NCBI GenBank assembly: GCA_018064685.1
Contig: JAGHUS010000189.1
Location: 1-32,743, forward strand
Direction of reading: 5' to 3'
Source of the DNA: Bacteroidales bacterium
Lineage (GTDB): Bacteria; Bacteroidota; Bacteroidia; Bacteroidales; Bacteroidaceae
Length of the DNA stretch: 32,743 nucleotides
The position numbers were made by a program, and so were the translations under genes. Under the pieces are notes generated by a model that ran no database searches, was not told where the DNA came from, and saw only the letters and a program-made list of their open reading frames with translations. Of this stretch, positions 4,604-13,628 are shown piece by piece (position 1 is the stretch's first letter; each line of letters begins with the position of its first letter).

Positions 4604-7111
4604 ATGATAAAGAAAATCACCCTCATTGTGGCGCTCATCTTTATGGGCGCCATAAGTGCTTTTTCACAGTCGATGTCGGATGACCAGATCATCACCTACA
4701 TCCAGAAGGAAAATGCGAAAGGTACGAGTCAGCAGAAGATAGTGACGGAGTTGATAAAGAAGGGTGTGACAACCACCCAGTTGCAGCGTGTGCGCCGTAA
4801 GGCTCAGACCATGCTGCAGACGCAGCAGAATGGCGGTAGCCTGATTGGCGACCCCAATGCGGCTGCCAACCGTACCATCAGGCGCACCCAGTACGACCAG
4901 TACGGACAGCCCATTGACGAGGGTGAACTGATGCGCAACAAACCTCTGGGCACCAACCAGTCGGCTTTCTATGTGGAACCCGACGACTCGCTGATGCTGT
5001 ATATGGAGCAGAAGGAAGAGACGATGAAGGTGTTCGGACGTGACATCTTCAACAATCAGAACCTCACCTTTCAGCCCAGCACCAACATGGCTACGCCTGC
5101 CAACTATCTGCTGGGGCCTGGCGACCAGGTTGTCATCGACGTGTGGGGAGCCAGTCAGCAGACATTCACCGAGACCATCTCGCCCGATGGTAATATCACC
5201 ATCCAGGGTGTGGGCCTCATCCGCCTGGGCGGTTTGAGCGTTTCGCAAGCCCGCAGCACATTGAAGAGCCGCTTGGGACAGCGATACAGCGACTGTCAGT
5301 TCAACCTCACCGTGGGCGACATACGCACCATCCAGGTACAGGTGGCCGGCGAGGTGAACGTGCCCGGAACATACAGTCTGTCCAGTCTGTCCAGTGCCTT
5401 CAATGCTCTCTATGCTGCCGGCGGTATCAACAACAATGGTACGCTGCGCGACATCAAGGTGTATCGCAGTGGACGCCAGATTGCATCGGTCGACGTGTAT
5501 GACTACATCGTGAACGGCAACTCGGCCAGCGACGTGCGTCTGCAGGATAATGACATTATCGTTGTGGGTCCTTACGATTGCCTGGTGAACGTCGTGGGCA
5601 AGGTAAAGCGCCCCATGTGGTACGAGATGAAGAGCAGCGAGACGGTGAAGCAACTGATGGCCTACAGTGGTGGCTTCACGGGCGATGCCTATACCGACAA
5701 GGTGCGCCTGACCCGTAAGGCCGGGGCTGAATATAGTGTGTATACGATTGGCGAGTTCGACATGGCATCGTTCAACCTCAAAGACCTTGACGAGGTGGAG
5801 GTGGACAGCGTACGTGCACGTTTCAGCAATATGGTGGAGGTGCGCGGAGCCGTGAAGCATGCGGGCAAGTATCAGGTGGGTGGCAACATCCAGACCGTAC
5901 GCGAACTGTTGCTGGCAGCCGACGGACTGAGCGAGGATGCCTATTCCGAGCGTGCTGTGATGCATCGCGAGAAGGATGATCTGACATTGGAGATGGTTGG
6001 CATTGACATAAAGGGACTGTTGGACGGTACCGTGGCCGACATCCCGCTGAAGAACAATGACATGCTTTTCATTCCCAGTCGCACTGAGATGCTGGGCGAA
6101 CGCAAACTCACCATTACCGGCGAGGTTGTTTATCCCGGCGTCTATCCCTATGCCGAGAACACCACCATTCAGGATATTATCCTTCAGTCGGGCGGTTTTA
6201 CCGAGGCTGCCTCTCTGGCTCGTGTCGACGTGTTCCGTCGTGTGCGTGACGCCAAGGCAACCAGCGATTCAAAGAAATCGGCTGAGAGCTTCTCCTTCAG
6301 TCTGGACGAGAACTATGCTCTGACGCAGGACACCACTTTCTATCTGAAGCCTTTTGACGAGGTCTATGTTCGCAAGAGCCCTGCCTACGAGCCACAGCAG
6401 AATGTAAGCGTGCGTGGACAGGTCAACTTTGCCGGACAGTACAGTATGACCTCGAAGGACTACCGCCTCTCAGATCTGGTTAAGGCTGCCGGCGGCTTCA
6501 CGCAGCTGGCCTACGTGCCTGGTGCCCGACTGGTGCGCCGCATGACGGCCGATGAGAAGTTGCAGCGCGACAACTCGCTGAAGCAGGCACAGATTCAGAT
6601 GTACGAAGAGAGTATGAAGAAGGAGGTCACCTCGACCTTCGAACAGATGGATACCCTTCTGTCGATGAAGATGAACCTTGACGACACCTATCCCGTGGCA
6701 GTCGATTTGGAGAAGGCCATGGAGAATCCCGGTTCGCTGCAAGACATCGTGCTGCGCGAGGGTGACGTGCTCACCATCCCGCAGTACAGCAATACTGTGA
6801 AGGTGAGCGGCGAGGTGTCATACCCCATCTCCATGAACTTTGTGAAAGGCAAGAAGCTCAGCTACTACATCGACCACGCCGGTGGTTACGGCAACAAGGC
6901 CAAGAAGGGTAGCGTCTATGCGGTGTATGCCAATGGTGGTGTAGAGAAGATACGCAAGAGGAGCAGCAAGGCCATCCAGCCTGGTTGCGAAATCGTGGTG
7001 CCCACGAAGCCCGAGAAGACGGGTATGACCACCAGCGAGATTATGGCCATCGCCAGTGGTGGTGCCTCACTGGCCAGTGTGGTAGTAGCATTGATTAGTA
7101 TTTTGAAGTAG
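4604..7111 (+). CDS. Outer-membrane polysaccharide export protein (Wza-like, multiple SLBB domains)
   Basis: This 835-aa protein should form the export channel for the finished polysaccharide. The start at 4604 gives a good signal peptide (MIKKITLIVALIFMGAISAF); the upstream in-frame ATG at 4580 lies inside the previous gene. A polysaccharide-export domain begins near residue 169 (PGDQVVIDVWG). At least six SLBB-type segments follow, starting near 244, 327, 410, 501, 600 and 731, each with a G-x-V-x-x-P/A-G pattern and a GG-F or GG-I turn. A hydrophobic C-terminal helix (about 812-834) could span the outer membrane, as in Wza. E. coli Wza is about 380 residues with fewer SLBB units, so this is a long periplasmic column. 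No lipobox cysteine is seen, unlike Wza. Confidence 0.9.
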   Translation: MIKKITLIVALIFMGAISAFSQSMSDDQIITYIQKENAKGTSQQKIVTELIKKGVTTTQLQRVRRKAQTMLQTQQNGGSLIGDPNAAANRTIRRTQYDQYGQPIDEGELMRNKPLGTNQSAFYVEPDDSLMLYMEQKEETMKVFGRDIFNNQNLTFQPSTNMATPANYLLGPGDQVVIDVWGASQQTFTETISPDGNITIQGVGLIRLGGLSVSQARSTLKSRLGQRYSDCQFNLTVGDIRTIQVQVAGEVNVPGTYSLSSLSSAFNALYAAGGINNNGTLRDIKVYRSGRQIASVDVYDYIVNGNSASDVRLQDNDIIVVGPYDCLVNVVGKVKRPMWYEMKSSETVKQLMAYSGGFTGDAYTDKVRLTRKAGAEYSVYTIGEFDMASFNLKDLDEVEVDSVRARFSNMVEVRGAVKHAGKYQVGGNIQTVRELLLAADGLSEDAYSERAVMHREKDDLTLEMVGIDIKGLLDGTVADIPLKNNDMLFIPSRTEMLGERKLTITGEVVYPGVYPYAENTTIQDIILQSGGFTEAASLARVDVFRRVRDAKATSDSKKSAESFSFSLDENYALTQDTTFYLKPFDEVYVRKSPAYEPQQNVSVRGQVNFAGQYSMTSKDYRLSDLVKAAGGFTQLAYVPGARLVRRMTADEKLQRDNSLKQAQIQMYEESMKKEVTSTFEQMDTLLSMKMNLDDTYPVAVDLEKAMENPGSLQDIVLREGDVLTIPQYSNTVKVSGEVSYPISMNFVKGKKLSYYIDHAGGYGNKAKKGSVYAVYANGGVEKIRKRSSKAIQPGCEIVVPTKPEKTGMTTSEIMAIASGGASLASVVVALISILK

Positions 7112-7119
7112 AAATCGTT

Positions 7120-8286
7120 ATGGAAGACCAGAATAAGGAACAAGGCATGACGTTCGTGGTGGAAGAGCCCGAACAGCAGTCGGCTGGGCATGACCAGCAG
7201 ATGCCCGATCAGGAGAATGCTCCTGTAGCTGGAATGCAGGGAAAGTCGACCGGAAGGGTAAACATTAAGGGTGGACTGAAGAAACTGATGGTCCGCAAGT
7301 GGACCTTCGTCAAGGTGTGGGTGTTGACCTTCATCCTGGCTTGTGCCTACATCCTGCCGCAGCCCCGTTACTACAACTCGCAACTGATGCTGGTGCCCGA
7401 GTCCAGTACTCAGGATGCCGGTGGCTCGCTGAGTTCGCTGGCCAGTTCGTTCGGTTTCAATCTGGGCGGCATGGAGGGTGGCGATGCCTTCTTCCCCGAG
7501 ATATATCCCGACGTGATAGGTTCGAACGAGTTCCTCGTAGGGCTCTTCGATGCCAAGATCGAGACCGAGGACGGCAGTTTGAAGACAGATTACTATACCT
7601 ATCTGACAAAGCATCAGAAGAAGTCTCCCTACAAGAAGGGGTGGGATGCAGTGAGAGGCACCGTAAAGGGATGGTTCTCGAAGCCTGAACCCCATGCCGA
7701 GCGTGCAGATATCGATCCCAACCATTTGGATGTGTACCACAACGGACTGGTGCAGATGATGAATAGCAACATATCCTGTACGGTGTCGAAGATGACAAAC
7801 GTCATCACCATCTCGGTGCAAGACCAGGATCCTATGGTATGTACCATCATTGCCGACACTGTGCGACTGAAGTTGCAGGAGTTCATTACCGACTATCGCA
7901 CGAAGAAGGCCCGTCTGGATGCCGACTACTACCAGAAACTCTGCGATGAGGCTAAGGCTAAATACGAGAAAGCCTCGCAGGATTACAGCGACTATTGCGA
8001 CCGTCATACCGACATCATCCTGCAGGCAAACATCTCCGAGCGCGACCAGTTGGAGAATGAACTCTCCAACACGCTGACGGCCTACAACGCCCTGACAACC
8101 CAGTATCAGGCAGCCGCAGCCAAGATACAGGAGCGCACTCCCTCGTTCACTCTGCTGCAGCGTGCCTCGGTGCCCGTCAAGCCCGCAGGTCCCAAGCGTA
8201 TGATCTTCGTGGCAGTGATGCTGTTCCTTGCCACATTCGGAACTGCCGCATGGATTATGCGTAAGGAGTTGGTAAAGTGGTTTTAG
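7120..8286 (+). CDS. Chain-length regulator (Wzz/PCP family, no kinase domain)
   Basis: This 388-aa inner-membrane polysaccharide co-polymerase should set chain length and connect polymerase to export channel. It has a cytoplasmic N-terminal tail of about 60 residues rich in Glu and Gln, a first membrane segment at about 64-80 (VKVWVLTFILACAYILP), a periplasmic domain with a helical stretch at about 255-330, and a second membrane segment at about 361-380 preceded by the family's proline-rich motif PVKPAGPKR. It ends with a short cytoplasmic tail and no ATPase or kinase domain. It starts 8 bases after the export gene. A second, kinase-bearing co-polymerase is encoded at 23030-25492 on the other strand, so the locus has two. 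Confidence 0.88.
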   Translation: MEDQNKEQGMTFVVEEPEQQSAGHDQQMPDQENAPVAGMQGKSTGRVNIKGGLKKLMVRKWTFVKVWVLTFILACAYILPQPRYYNSQLMLVPESSTQDAGGSLSSLASSFGFNLGGMEGGDAFFPEIYPDVIGSNEFLVGLFDAKIETEDGSLKTDYYTYLTKHQKKSPYKKGWDAVRGTVKGWFSKPEPHAERADIDPNHLDVYHNGLVQMMNSNISCTVSKMTNVITISVQDQDPMVCTIIADTVRLKLQEFITDYRTKKARLDADYYQKLCDEAKAKYEKASQDYSDYCDRHTDIILQANISERDQLENELSNTLTAYNALTTQYQAAAAKIQERTPSFTLLQRASVPVKPAGPKRMIFVAVMLFLATFGTAAWIMRKELVKWF

Positions 8287-8438
8287 AGGAGTCCATAATT
8301 CGTAATTCATAGTAGGTAATTAAGAATTAAGAGAGAAGAAAGAAGAATTGGCTCGCAGTTCGTGGTTGGCGATTGGACTTCTAGAATTTAGAATTAAGAA
8401 GGAAGAGATTTGTTTGAATTTATTATTGGATAGCAGGA

Positions 8439-9671
8439 ATGGAGATGAACAAACAAAAGATGCAGGTACTCATGTTGTACGCATCCTCGTTGGTGGGTGT
8501 GTTCTTGGGTGTTCTTTCTTCTATTGTCAACACCCGCTTCCTTAATCCTGCCGATTATGGCGATGTGCGCTATGTGCAGAACATTGTCAACTTCATCGCT
8601 TCTCTGCTGCTGTTCGGCTATTTCCTTTCAGGCAGCCGTCTCATGGCTCTCTCTACCGACCAGAACTATACGCGTAGAGTGAAGGGCATGATGGTGCTGA
8701 TTCTGGGTGTGGCATGTGCTGTTCTGCTATTCAGCATGCCCGTTTGTTATCTGCTGCATCAGGAGAACAGCAAACTTGCGTGGCTGTTCGTCGTGTCCAT
8801 GCCGGTATGTTTGGTTCCTTTGCTCTTCAACTACATCGAGCAAACCACCCAGGGCGATAACCAGATAGGTCGTCTCTCGCTGGCCCGTCTGTTGCCCTAT
8901 CTGCTGTATGTTCCCATTGCTTATTTCGTATACAAAAACTATGAAGCAACCAGCGAACGTATGATTTTGCTGCAGTGGACCATCTATTCGGCCGTCTACC
9001 TGCTCATCATCATCTCCACCCGTCCTAAGTTCAAGCAGTTGCGACCCGTGTGGAAGGATCTTCAGAAGGAGAATCGTGACTATGGCATACAGCTCTATAT
9101 CGGTTCGCTGGTCATGGTTGCCACCAATTATTTGGCTGGCATCTCGCTCGGCTTCTTCAACAGCGACAACAGCGAGGTGGGCTTCTACACGCTTGCACTC
9201 ACCGTGACATCGCCTCTTGCCGCCTTGCCTGCCATCGTCGGCACCACCTATTTCAAGAAGTTCGCTACGCAAGACCGCATCCCCACCAAGGTGCTGCGCT
9301 TCACCGTGCTGATGACGCTCGGTACCTGCGTCATCTTCCTTTTGCTCATCCATCCCATAGTGGTGTTCCTCTACACCGAGAAGTATGCCGTGGTGGGAAC
9401 CTATGCCTCTATTCTCTCGGTGGCTTACTGCATTCACGGACTGGGTGATATGCTGAACCGCTATCTTGGTTCGCATGGTCAGGGCAAAGCCATCCGCAAT
9501 GCCAGTATCGCCAATGGCGTATTCAAGTTGATAGGCTTCACCGCCCTCGTGGCGCTGTTCAACACCGAGGGAGCCATTGCCACCGTCATCGTTTGTGATG
9601 TGGTCTATTTCAGTTGTCTAATCTGGTATTATCGCAAGTTTGTACGTGAGCATGCAGAAGGAAAGGTATAA
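8439..9671 (+). CDS. Polysaccharide flippase (Wzx-like, MOP superfamily)
   Basis: This 410-aa, highly hydrophobic protein has about 10-12 predicted membrane segments and should flip undecaprenyl-linked repeat units across the inner membrane. The N-terminus, LSSIVNTRFLNPADYGDVRY, is the classic start of the oligosaccharide flippase family (a first helix followed by a L-x-P-x-D/E-Y-G motif). A 152-bp gap separates it from the previous gene and carries degraded AT-rich repeats (AATTCGTAATTC, GAATTAAGA). ATG at 8439 and ATG at 8445 are equally possible starts. The end overlaps the next gene by 20 bases. Confidence 0.87.
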   Translation: MEMNKQKMQVLMLYASSLVGVFLGVLSSIVNTRFLNPADYGDVRYVQNIVNFIASLLLFGYFLSGSRLMALSTDQNYTRRVKGMMVLILGVACAVLLFSMPVCYLLHQENSKLAWLFVVSMPVCLVPLLFNYIEQTTQGDNQIGRLSLARLLPYLLYVPIAYFVYKNYEATSERMILLQWTIYSAVYLLIIISTRPKFKQLRPVWKDLQKENRDYGIQLYIGSLVMVATNYLAGISLGFFNSDNSEVGFYTLALTVTSPLAALPAIVGTTYFKKFATQDRIPTKVLRFTVLMTLGTCVIFLLLIHPIVVFLYTEKYAVVGTYASILSVAYCIHGLGDMLNRYLGSHGQGKAIRNASIANGVFKLIGFTALVALFNTEGAIATVIVCDVVYFSCLIWYYRKFVREHAEGKV

Positions 9672-10671
9672 TCTTGTGGTACTGGGATATAACTGGGATG
9701 TATATCAGTATGCTTTTCGGGAGTTCATTGACAACCCCCGGGTGCCTTACATCCCCACATACCCTGTAAGCGGACTCAAGGCTGCCATACATCGTGTGTG
9801 TTTCAATCCCCGATTGAACAAGGTTCTGCCCATTCCATTCAAACCCAACTGGACACCCGGCTACCTTCGCGAGGTGAAGAGTGAGCGTAACTGTTTTCTC
9901 ATTATGGAGAACTGGATGCGTTGTGAGCATGCCACCCATCTGCTTCCTTATTTGCGCAGTCGTTATCCCGATTCTAAGATAGTCTGTTTTGCGCAGGACT
10001 TGGTGGAGCGTGTTCGCGACCTCTATACCGACAAGGCTGTAGACGTGGACTATGTAAAGCACTATGCCGATCTTTTCATTACCTACGACACCATCGATGC
10101 CGAACGCTATGATTTGGCATGTTACCCTACGGTGTATTCCTCTGTCGAGATAGAGGCGGAAGATGATGTCCCTGAGACTGATCTTTATTTTCTGGGACGT
10201 GACAAAGGACGACTGTCCATGTTGGCAGACATGTGCCGCCGATTCACCGAAAAGGGGTTGAAGTGCCACTTCCTCTTGCTTGAAGTACCTAAGGCGCAGC
10301 AAATTCAGTGCCCGGGTATTGTTTATATCGACAAGCCCATTCCTTATCGAAAGAACTTGCAGTTTGTGTCACGCACCAAGTGTGTGGTGGAATTGCTGCA
10401 ACCCAATGCACGTAGTGCTACGTTCAGGATGTGGGAGGCCATCGTGCTGAACAAGAAGCTGTTGACCAACAGCCCCGATGCCAAGTCGTCTCCTTTCTAC
10501 GATAGCTGTTATGTATCGGTCTTCACAGGAGAGGAAGATATCGATTACACCTTCGTCGAAGCCGGCGAGGGTGCTCCGTATGAGAAAGAGAATCCCTTCA
10601 AGGATGCCATCCGTCCTGATGCATTATTGAAGTTTGTTGAACGCCAGCTGAATATAGAGATACTGAGATGA
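9652..10671 (+). CDS. Putative glycosyltransferase of exopolysaccharide synthesis
   Basis: This 339-aa soluble protein has no signal peptide or membrane segment. I do not recognise an exact family. The overall look is a GT-B fold: an N-terminal half with VCFAQDLVERVRDLY, and a C-terminal half starting near DLYFLGRDKGR with MWEAIVLNKKLLTN, which resembles the donor-binding region of lipopolysaccharide glycosyltransferases. It begins inside the end of the flippase gene (20-base overlap, ATG 9652; a longer start at 9640 is possible) and ends overlapping the polymerase gene as ATGA. The tight coupling supports a role in building the repeat unit. Donor and acceptor are unknown. Confidence 0.65.
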   Translation: MQKERYNLVVLGYNWDVYQYAFREFIDNPRVPYIPTYPVSGLKAAIHRVCFNPRLNKVLPIPFKPNWTPGYLREVKSERNCFLIMENWMRCEHATHLLPYLRSRYPDSKIVCFAQDLVERVRDLYTDKAVDVDYVKHYADLFITYDTIDAERYDLACYPTVYSSVEIEAEDDVPETDLYFLGRDKGRLSMLADMCRRFTEKGLKCHFLLLEVPKAQQIQCPGIVYIDKPIPYRKNLQFVSRTKCVVELLQPNARSATFRMWEAIVLNKKLLTNSPDAKSSPFYDSCYVSVFTGEEDIDYTFVEAGEGAPYEKENPFKDAIRPDALLKFVERQLNIEILR

Positions 10672-11885
10672 CCATCGTTTACTTGATATTTCTGATGCTG
10701 GCTGGCTACTGTTCGTTCAAGTATGACGGAATAGAGGAGCCCGATGCGCACAAGACACATCGTTATTGGGCGCTCTGCCTCATGCTGATATGCATCTCTG
10801 GTTTTAGCTACGGATTGGGAGGAGATAAGTTTGTGTATATGGAGAACTTCGACCAGATGCCCGAACACATCGACTCGCTTGGCGAATATCTCTATTTTAA
10901 TGTCCTGTTGCATAGCTACATGCCTTTCTGGTCGTTGCTCAATGTGATGGCCAAGTCGTGGTTTGACTCCTTCTATGTAGTGCAGCTTGTGCAGTCGGCA
11001 TTCGTGAATATAATCTTCTGCTACGTGGTGAGCAAGTACACTCGGCGCCAGTTCATGTTTCTCATTGTCTACTTCCTGTCGGGCGTGTTCTTTCAGTTCA
11101 ATACCGAGGTTATGCGCGAAGGTCTAGCCGTAGCGTTTGGTCTGCTGGCCATCGAGGCTTGGATGGACAAGAACAAGTGGCGCTATTTCCTTCTTGTTTT
11201 TGTGGGACTGATGTTCCATGTGTCGGCCGTGCTCGTGCTGGTATTCCCGTTCTGTCATTTCGTTAAAATCAAACGGTGGACGCTTCCTGTAGCTTTCGGT
11301 GCAGCCTTCACCATGTGGGTGATGAGTGATTTTCTGGCCTCTCATGCAGCTTCGTTTGCAGTGGGAGGTATCGGTATGCTGGTGCAGAAGGTCATTACCT
11401 ACTCTTTTGCTGCCAGTACGCTTTTCGGTTTCTTGCGCAGTGCCATCACCTTTATCATCTTGCCTTTTATTGTGATGTATTACAATCTGAAATGGACGGA
11501 AGATGAGGCGCTTCGTGCTCGAAAGGAGAAGTTGATGGTATTCTGTCTGGCCCTTTCTGTCTTGGCTTGTGCCTTTGCGGGCTTCTCCCGTTTGCGCAGT
11601 TATTCCGAGATTTATAACTGGATGTTCTTCGCCGATTTTGTTTTCACATGGCTGTGGACCAAGGAGCGCTTTATCGTGCGCACTGTAGCCATTGTGGGCA
11701 TCGTCTTCCTTACATCATTGAAGTACTTTGTGTATTATCCTATCAATAAATCTCACTTCTATGACTTCTTTATCCCCTATACTTGCATTCTCGATGAGGA
11801 CAGGAGTATCTTTTATCGACATGGCATGCATACCGAGGCTACGGAGGGTGAAGTGAGTGATAACAACACCAGAAAGATGGAGTAG
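10668..11885 (+). CDS. EpsG-family polysaccharide polymerase (Wzy-like)
   Basis: This 405-aa integral membrane protein should join repeat units in the periplasm. It has roughly 10 hydrophobic segments. The motif around 140-195, with an Arg in EVMREGLAVAFGLLAIEAW and a His in GLMFHVSAVL, is typical of EpsG proteins. The start overlaps the previous stop by ATGA and it ends 3 bases before the acetyltransferase. The C-terminal 40 residues are hydrophilic. Polymerases of this type vary strongly in sequence, so the assignment rests on topology, these motifs and position in the operon. Confidence 0.85.
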   Translation: MTIVYLIFLMLAGYCSFKYDGIEEPDAHKTHRYWALCLMLICISGFSYGLGGDKFVYMENFDQMPEHIDSLGEYLYFNVLLHSYMPFWSLLNVMAKSWFDSFYVVQLVQSAFVNIIFCYVVSKYTRRQFMFLIVYFLSGVFFQFNTEVMREGLAVAFGLLAIEAWMDKNKWRYFLLVFVGLMFHVSAVLVLVFPFCHFVKIKRWTLPVAFGAAFTMWVMSDFLASHAASFAVGGIGMLVQKVITYSFAASTLFGFLRSAITFIILPFIVMYYNLKWTEDEALRARKEKLMVFCLALSVLACAFAGFSRLRSYSEIYNWMFFADFVFTWLWTKERFIVRTVAIVGIVFLTSLKYFVYYPINKSHFYDFFIPYTCILDEDRSIFYRHGMHTEATEGEVSDNNTRKME

Positions 11886-11888
11886 ATT

Positions 11889-12497
11889 ATGAATCCCAGA
11901 AAGATAAGAGATATTATACACCTGTGCAGCGCCATGGCTTTTATATGGCTCTACACGCCTCATGCCTTGCTGTATGCCTTCAATGTGAAGCAGTGCCGCA
12001 CAATGTTGGATGCCGATATGCAACGCATGAAGAATCGCATCAACGTTTCACTGCCCAACTTCATAGCATTGATATACCTGCTGCATCATGAGGCGTGCTT
12101 CCGCAGTTGGTTCTATTACAGGGTGGGAGCCGTAGCAGCCATGCTCATCAGCTGGTATCGTCCCGGCAAGAAGGATTTCATCATATCTTATTCCACCAAG
12201 ATAGGCAAGAACTTCGCCTTTGCGCATCCCTATGCCACGGTGCTGAATGCCGAGGAGATAGGCGAGAACTGTAGTTGCCTGCAATGTACCACGGTGGGAT
12301 CGACCGTCAAAGGTCGTCCCTACATCGGCAATAATGTGGACTTGGGTGCCAACGTGGTGCTCATAGGTCCGGTGCATATAGGCGATAATGTGTCGATAGG
12401 TGCGGGTAGTGTGGTGGTGAAGGATATACCGAGCAACTCGGTGGCTGTGGGCAACCCAGCCCGTGTGGTAAAGAAACTAGAGCCCTTGAAAGCATGA
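11889..12497 (+). CDS. Hexapeptide-repeat acetyltransferase (CysE/WbbJ-like)
   Basis: This 202-aa protein is a left-handed beta-helix acyltransferase, probably acetylating a sugar of the polysaccharide, though a serine acetyltransferase ancestry is visible. The N-terminal 95 residues are helical. From about 110 the hexapeptide repeats run: IGKNFAFAHPYATVLNAEEI, then IGENC, YIGNNVDLGANVVLIGPVHI, IGDNVSIGAGSVV, ending in the usual AVGNPARVVKK. It lies between the polymerase and a glycosyltransferase and overlaps the latter as ATGA, which favours a sugar substrate over free serine. Confidence 0.87.
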   Translation: MNPRKIRDIIHLCSAMAFIWLYTPHALLYAFNVKQCRTMLDADMQRMKNRINVSLPNFIALIYLLHHEACFRSWFYYRVGAVAAMLISWYRPGKKDFIISYSTKIGKNFAFAHPYATVLNAEEIGENCSCLQCTTVGSTVKGRPYIGNNVDLGANVVLIGPVHIGDNVSIGAGSVVVKDIPSNSVAVGNPARVVKKLEPLKA

Positions 12498-13585
12498 AGA
12501 GAATACTGTTTATATCGCAATATCTGAACCGCTTTGGTACGGAAGCCTTCATGATGAGCGTGTTCCGTGGAGTGGACAAGAGCCGCTTTGCCGTGGATTT
12601 CCTGCTCTTCTCAAAGCAGGAGACGGACTATAGTCGCGAGGTAGAGGCTGCTGGTGGACGTGTGTTCAGGGTGACGAGTCGCAGGGAGTCGATGCTGGGT
12701 TGGCACAAACAGTTGAAAGCCTTTTTCAAGCAACATGCACATGAGTACCATGCCATCCACTTCTGCAGCAACAGCCTCACGTCGATGGCTCCCATCTATT
12801 ATGCCCATAAATATGGTATCCCCGTGCTGGTGGTGCACGCTCACAGTTCGTCAGCGCGAGGTCTGCACAACCGTGTGTTGCATCGTTTGAAACGTAACTA
12901 CGTGCGTAGTATCACCACCCATCATTTCGCCTGCTCGACCGAGGCTGGCAAGTGGTTCTTTGGTAATTCTCCCTCGGTAGTAATCAAGAATGGCGTGGAA
13001 ACTCCCCGCTATCGTTATGACGAACAGATGCGTGCCAAAGTGCGCACCACTCTAAATATTCTTGAAGATGCTACGGTGTTGGGGCATGTCGGGCGCTTCA
13101 GTGTAGAGAAGAATCAAACCTTCATCCTCGACATCTTTGCTACCTATATTAATACGCACGCGGGCGCGAAGCTGATGCTGGTGGGTAATGGACCTATGTT
13201 GGACGATATGAAGCAGAAGGCGAAAGCACTTGGCATACAGGGTGACGTGCTGTTTTTGGGCGAACGCAGCGATGTGAACGAGCTGATGCAGGCCATGGAT
13301 CTATTTGTGATGCCTTCTACCTTCGAGGGACTTCCCTTCGTGCTGGTCGAGGCACAATGTGCCGCCCTGCCTTGCGTCATCTCCGATGTCATCAGTCGCG
13401 ACATCTGCATCACCCCGAACGTAACCTACCAGTCGCTCGAACAGAGTGCTGAGGTGTGGGCCAAGACGATAGAAGAAGTGTTGGGTGCTTACTCTCGGCA
13501 GGATACTTCTGTCATTATTGCCAAGGCTGGTTATTCTATTGCCGACACCATAAAGTATCTGGAGGGAGTGTACGAGGGAGAGTAA
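12494..13585 (+). CDS. GT4-family glycosyltransferase
   Basis: This 363-aa GT-B enzyme should add one sugar to the growing repeat unit on the cytoplasmic side. The N-terminal domain begins KRILFISQYLNRFGTEAFMM. The C-terminal GT4 signature is clear: LGHVGRFSVEKNQ, LMLVGNGPML, VLFLGERSDV, and the EX7E motif in FEGLPFVLVEA (donor binding). It starts in an ATGA overlap with the acetyltransferase. The linkage is inferred as retaining, from the GT4 family. The sugar is unknown. Confidence 0.92.
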   Translation: MKRILFISQYLNRFGTEAFMMSVFRGVDKSRFAVDFLLFSKQETDYSREVEAAGGRVFRVTSRRESMLGWHKQLKAFFKQHAHEYHAIHFCSNSLTSMAPIYYAHKYGIPVLVVHAHSSSARGLHNRVLHRLKRNYVRSITTHHFACSTEAGKWFFGNSPSVVIKNGVETPRYRYDEQMRAKVRTTLNILEDATVLGHVGRFSVEKNQTFILDIFATYINTHAGAKLMLVGNGPMLDDMKQKAKALGIQGDVLFLGERSDVNELMQAMDLFVMPSTFEGLPFVLVEAQCAALPCVISDVISRDICITPNVTYQSLEQSAEVWAKTIEEVLGAYSRQDTSVIIAKAGYSIADTIKYLEGVYEGE

Positions 13586-13628
13586 TGCTCTTGTTTGTGT
13601 AGTAATAACAAAGAAAACCCTATCCGCA

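Noticed and set aside
4664..5965. Minus-strand open frame of 433 codons opposite the export gene
   Set aside because: It is a shadow of the SLBB protein; composition is abnormal and no promoter or motif is seen.
6916..8310. Long minus-strand open frame (464 codons) opposite the co-polymerase gene
   Set aside because: It is antisense to a well-supported Wzz-family gene and the end of the export gene. Its translation is rich in His, Leu and Gln with no domain pattern, a shadow of codon bias on the real strand.
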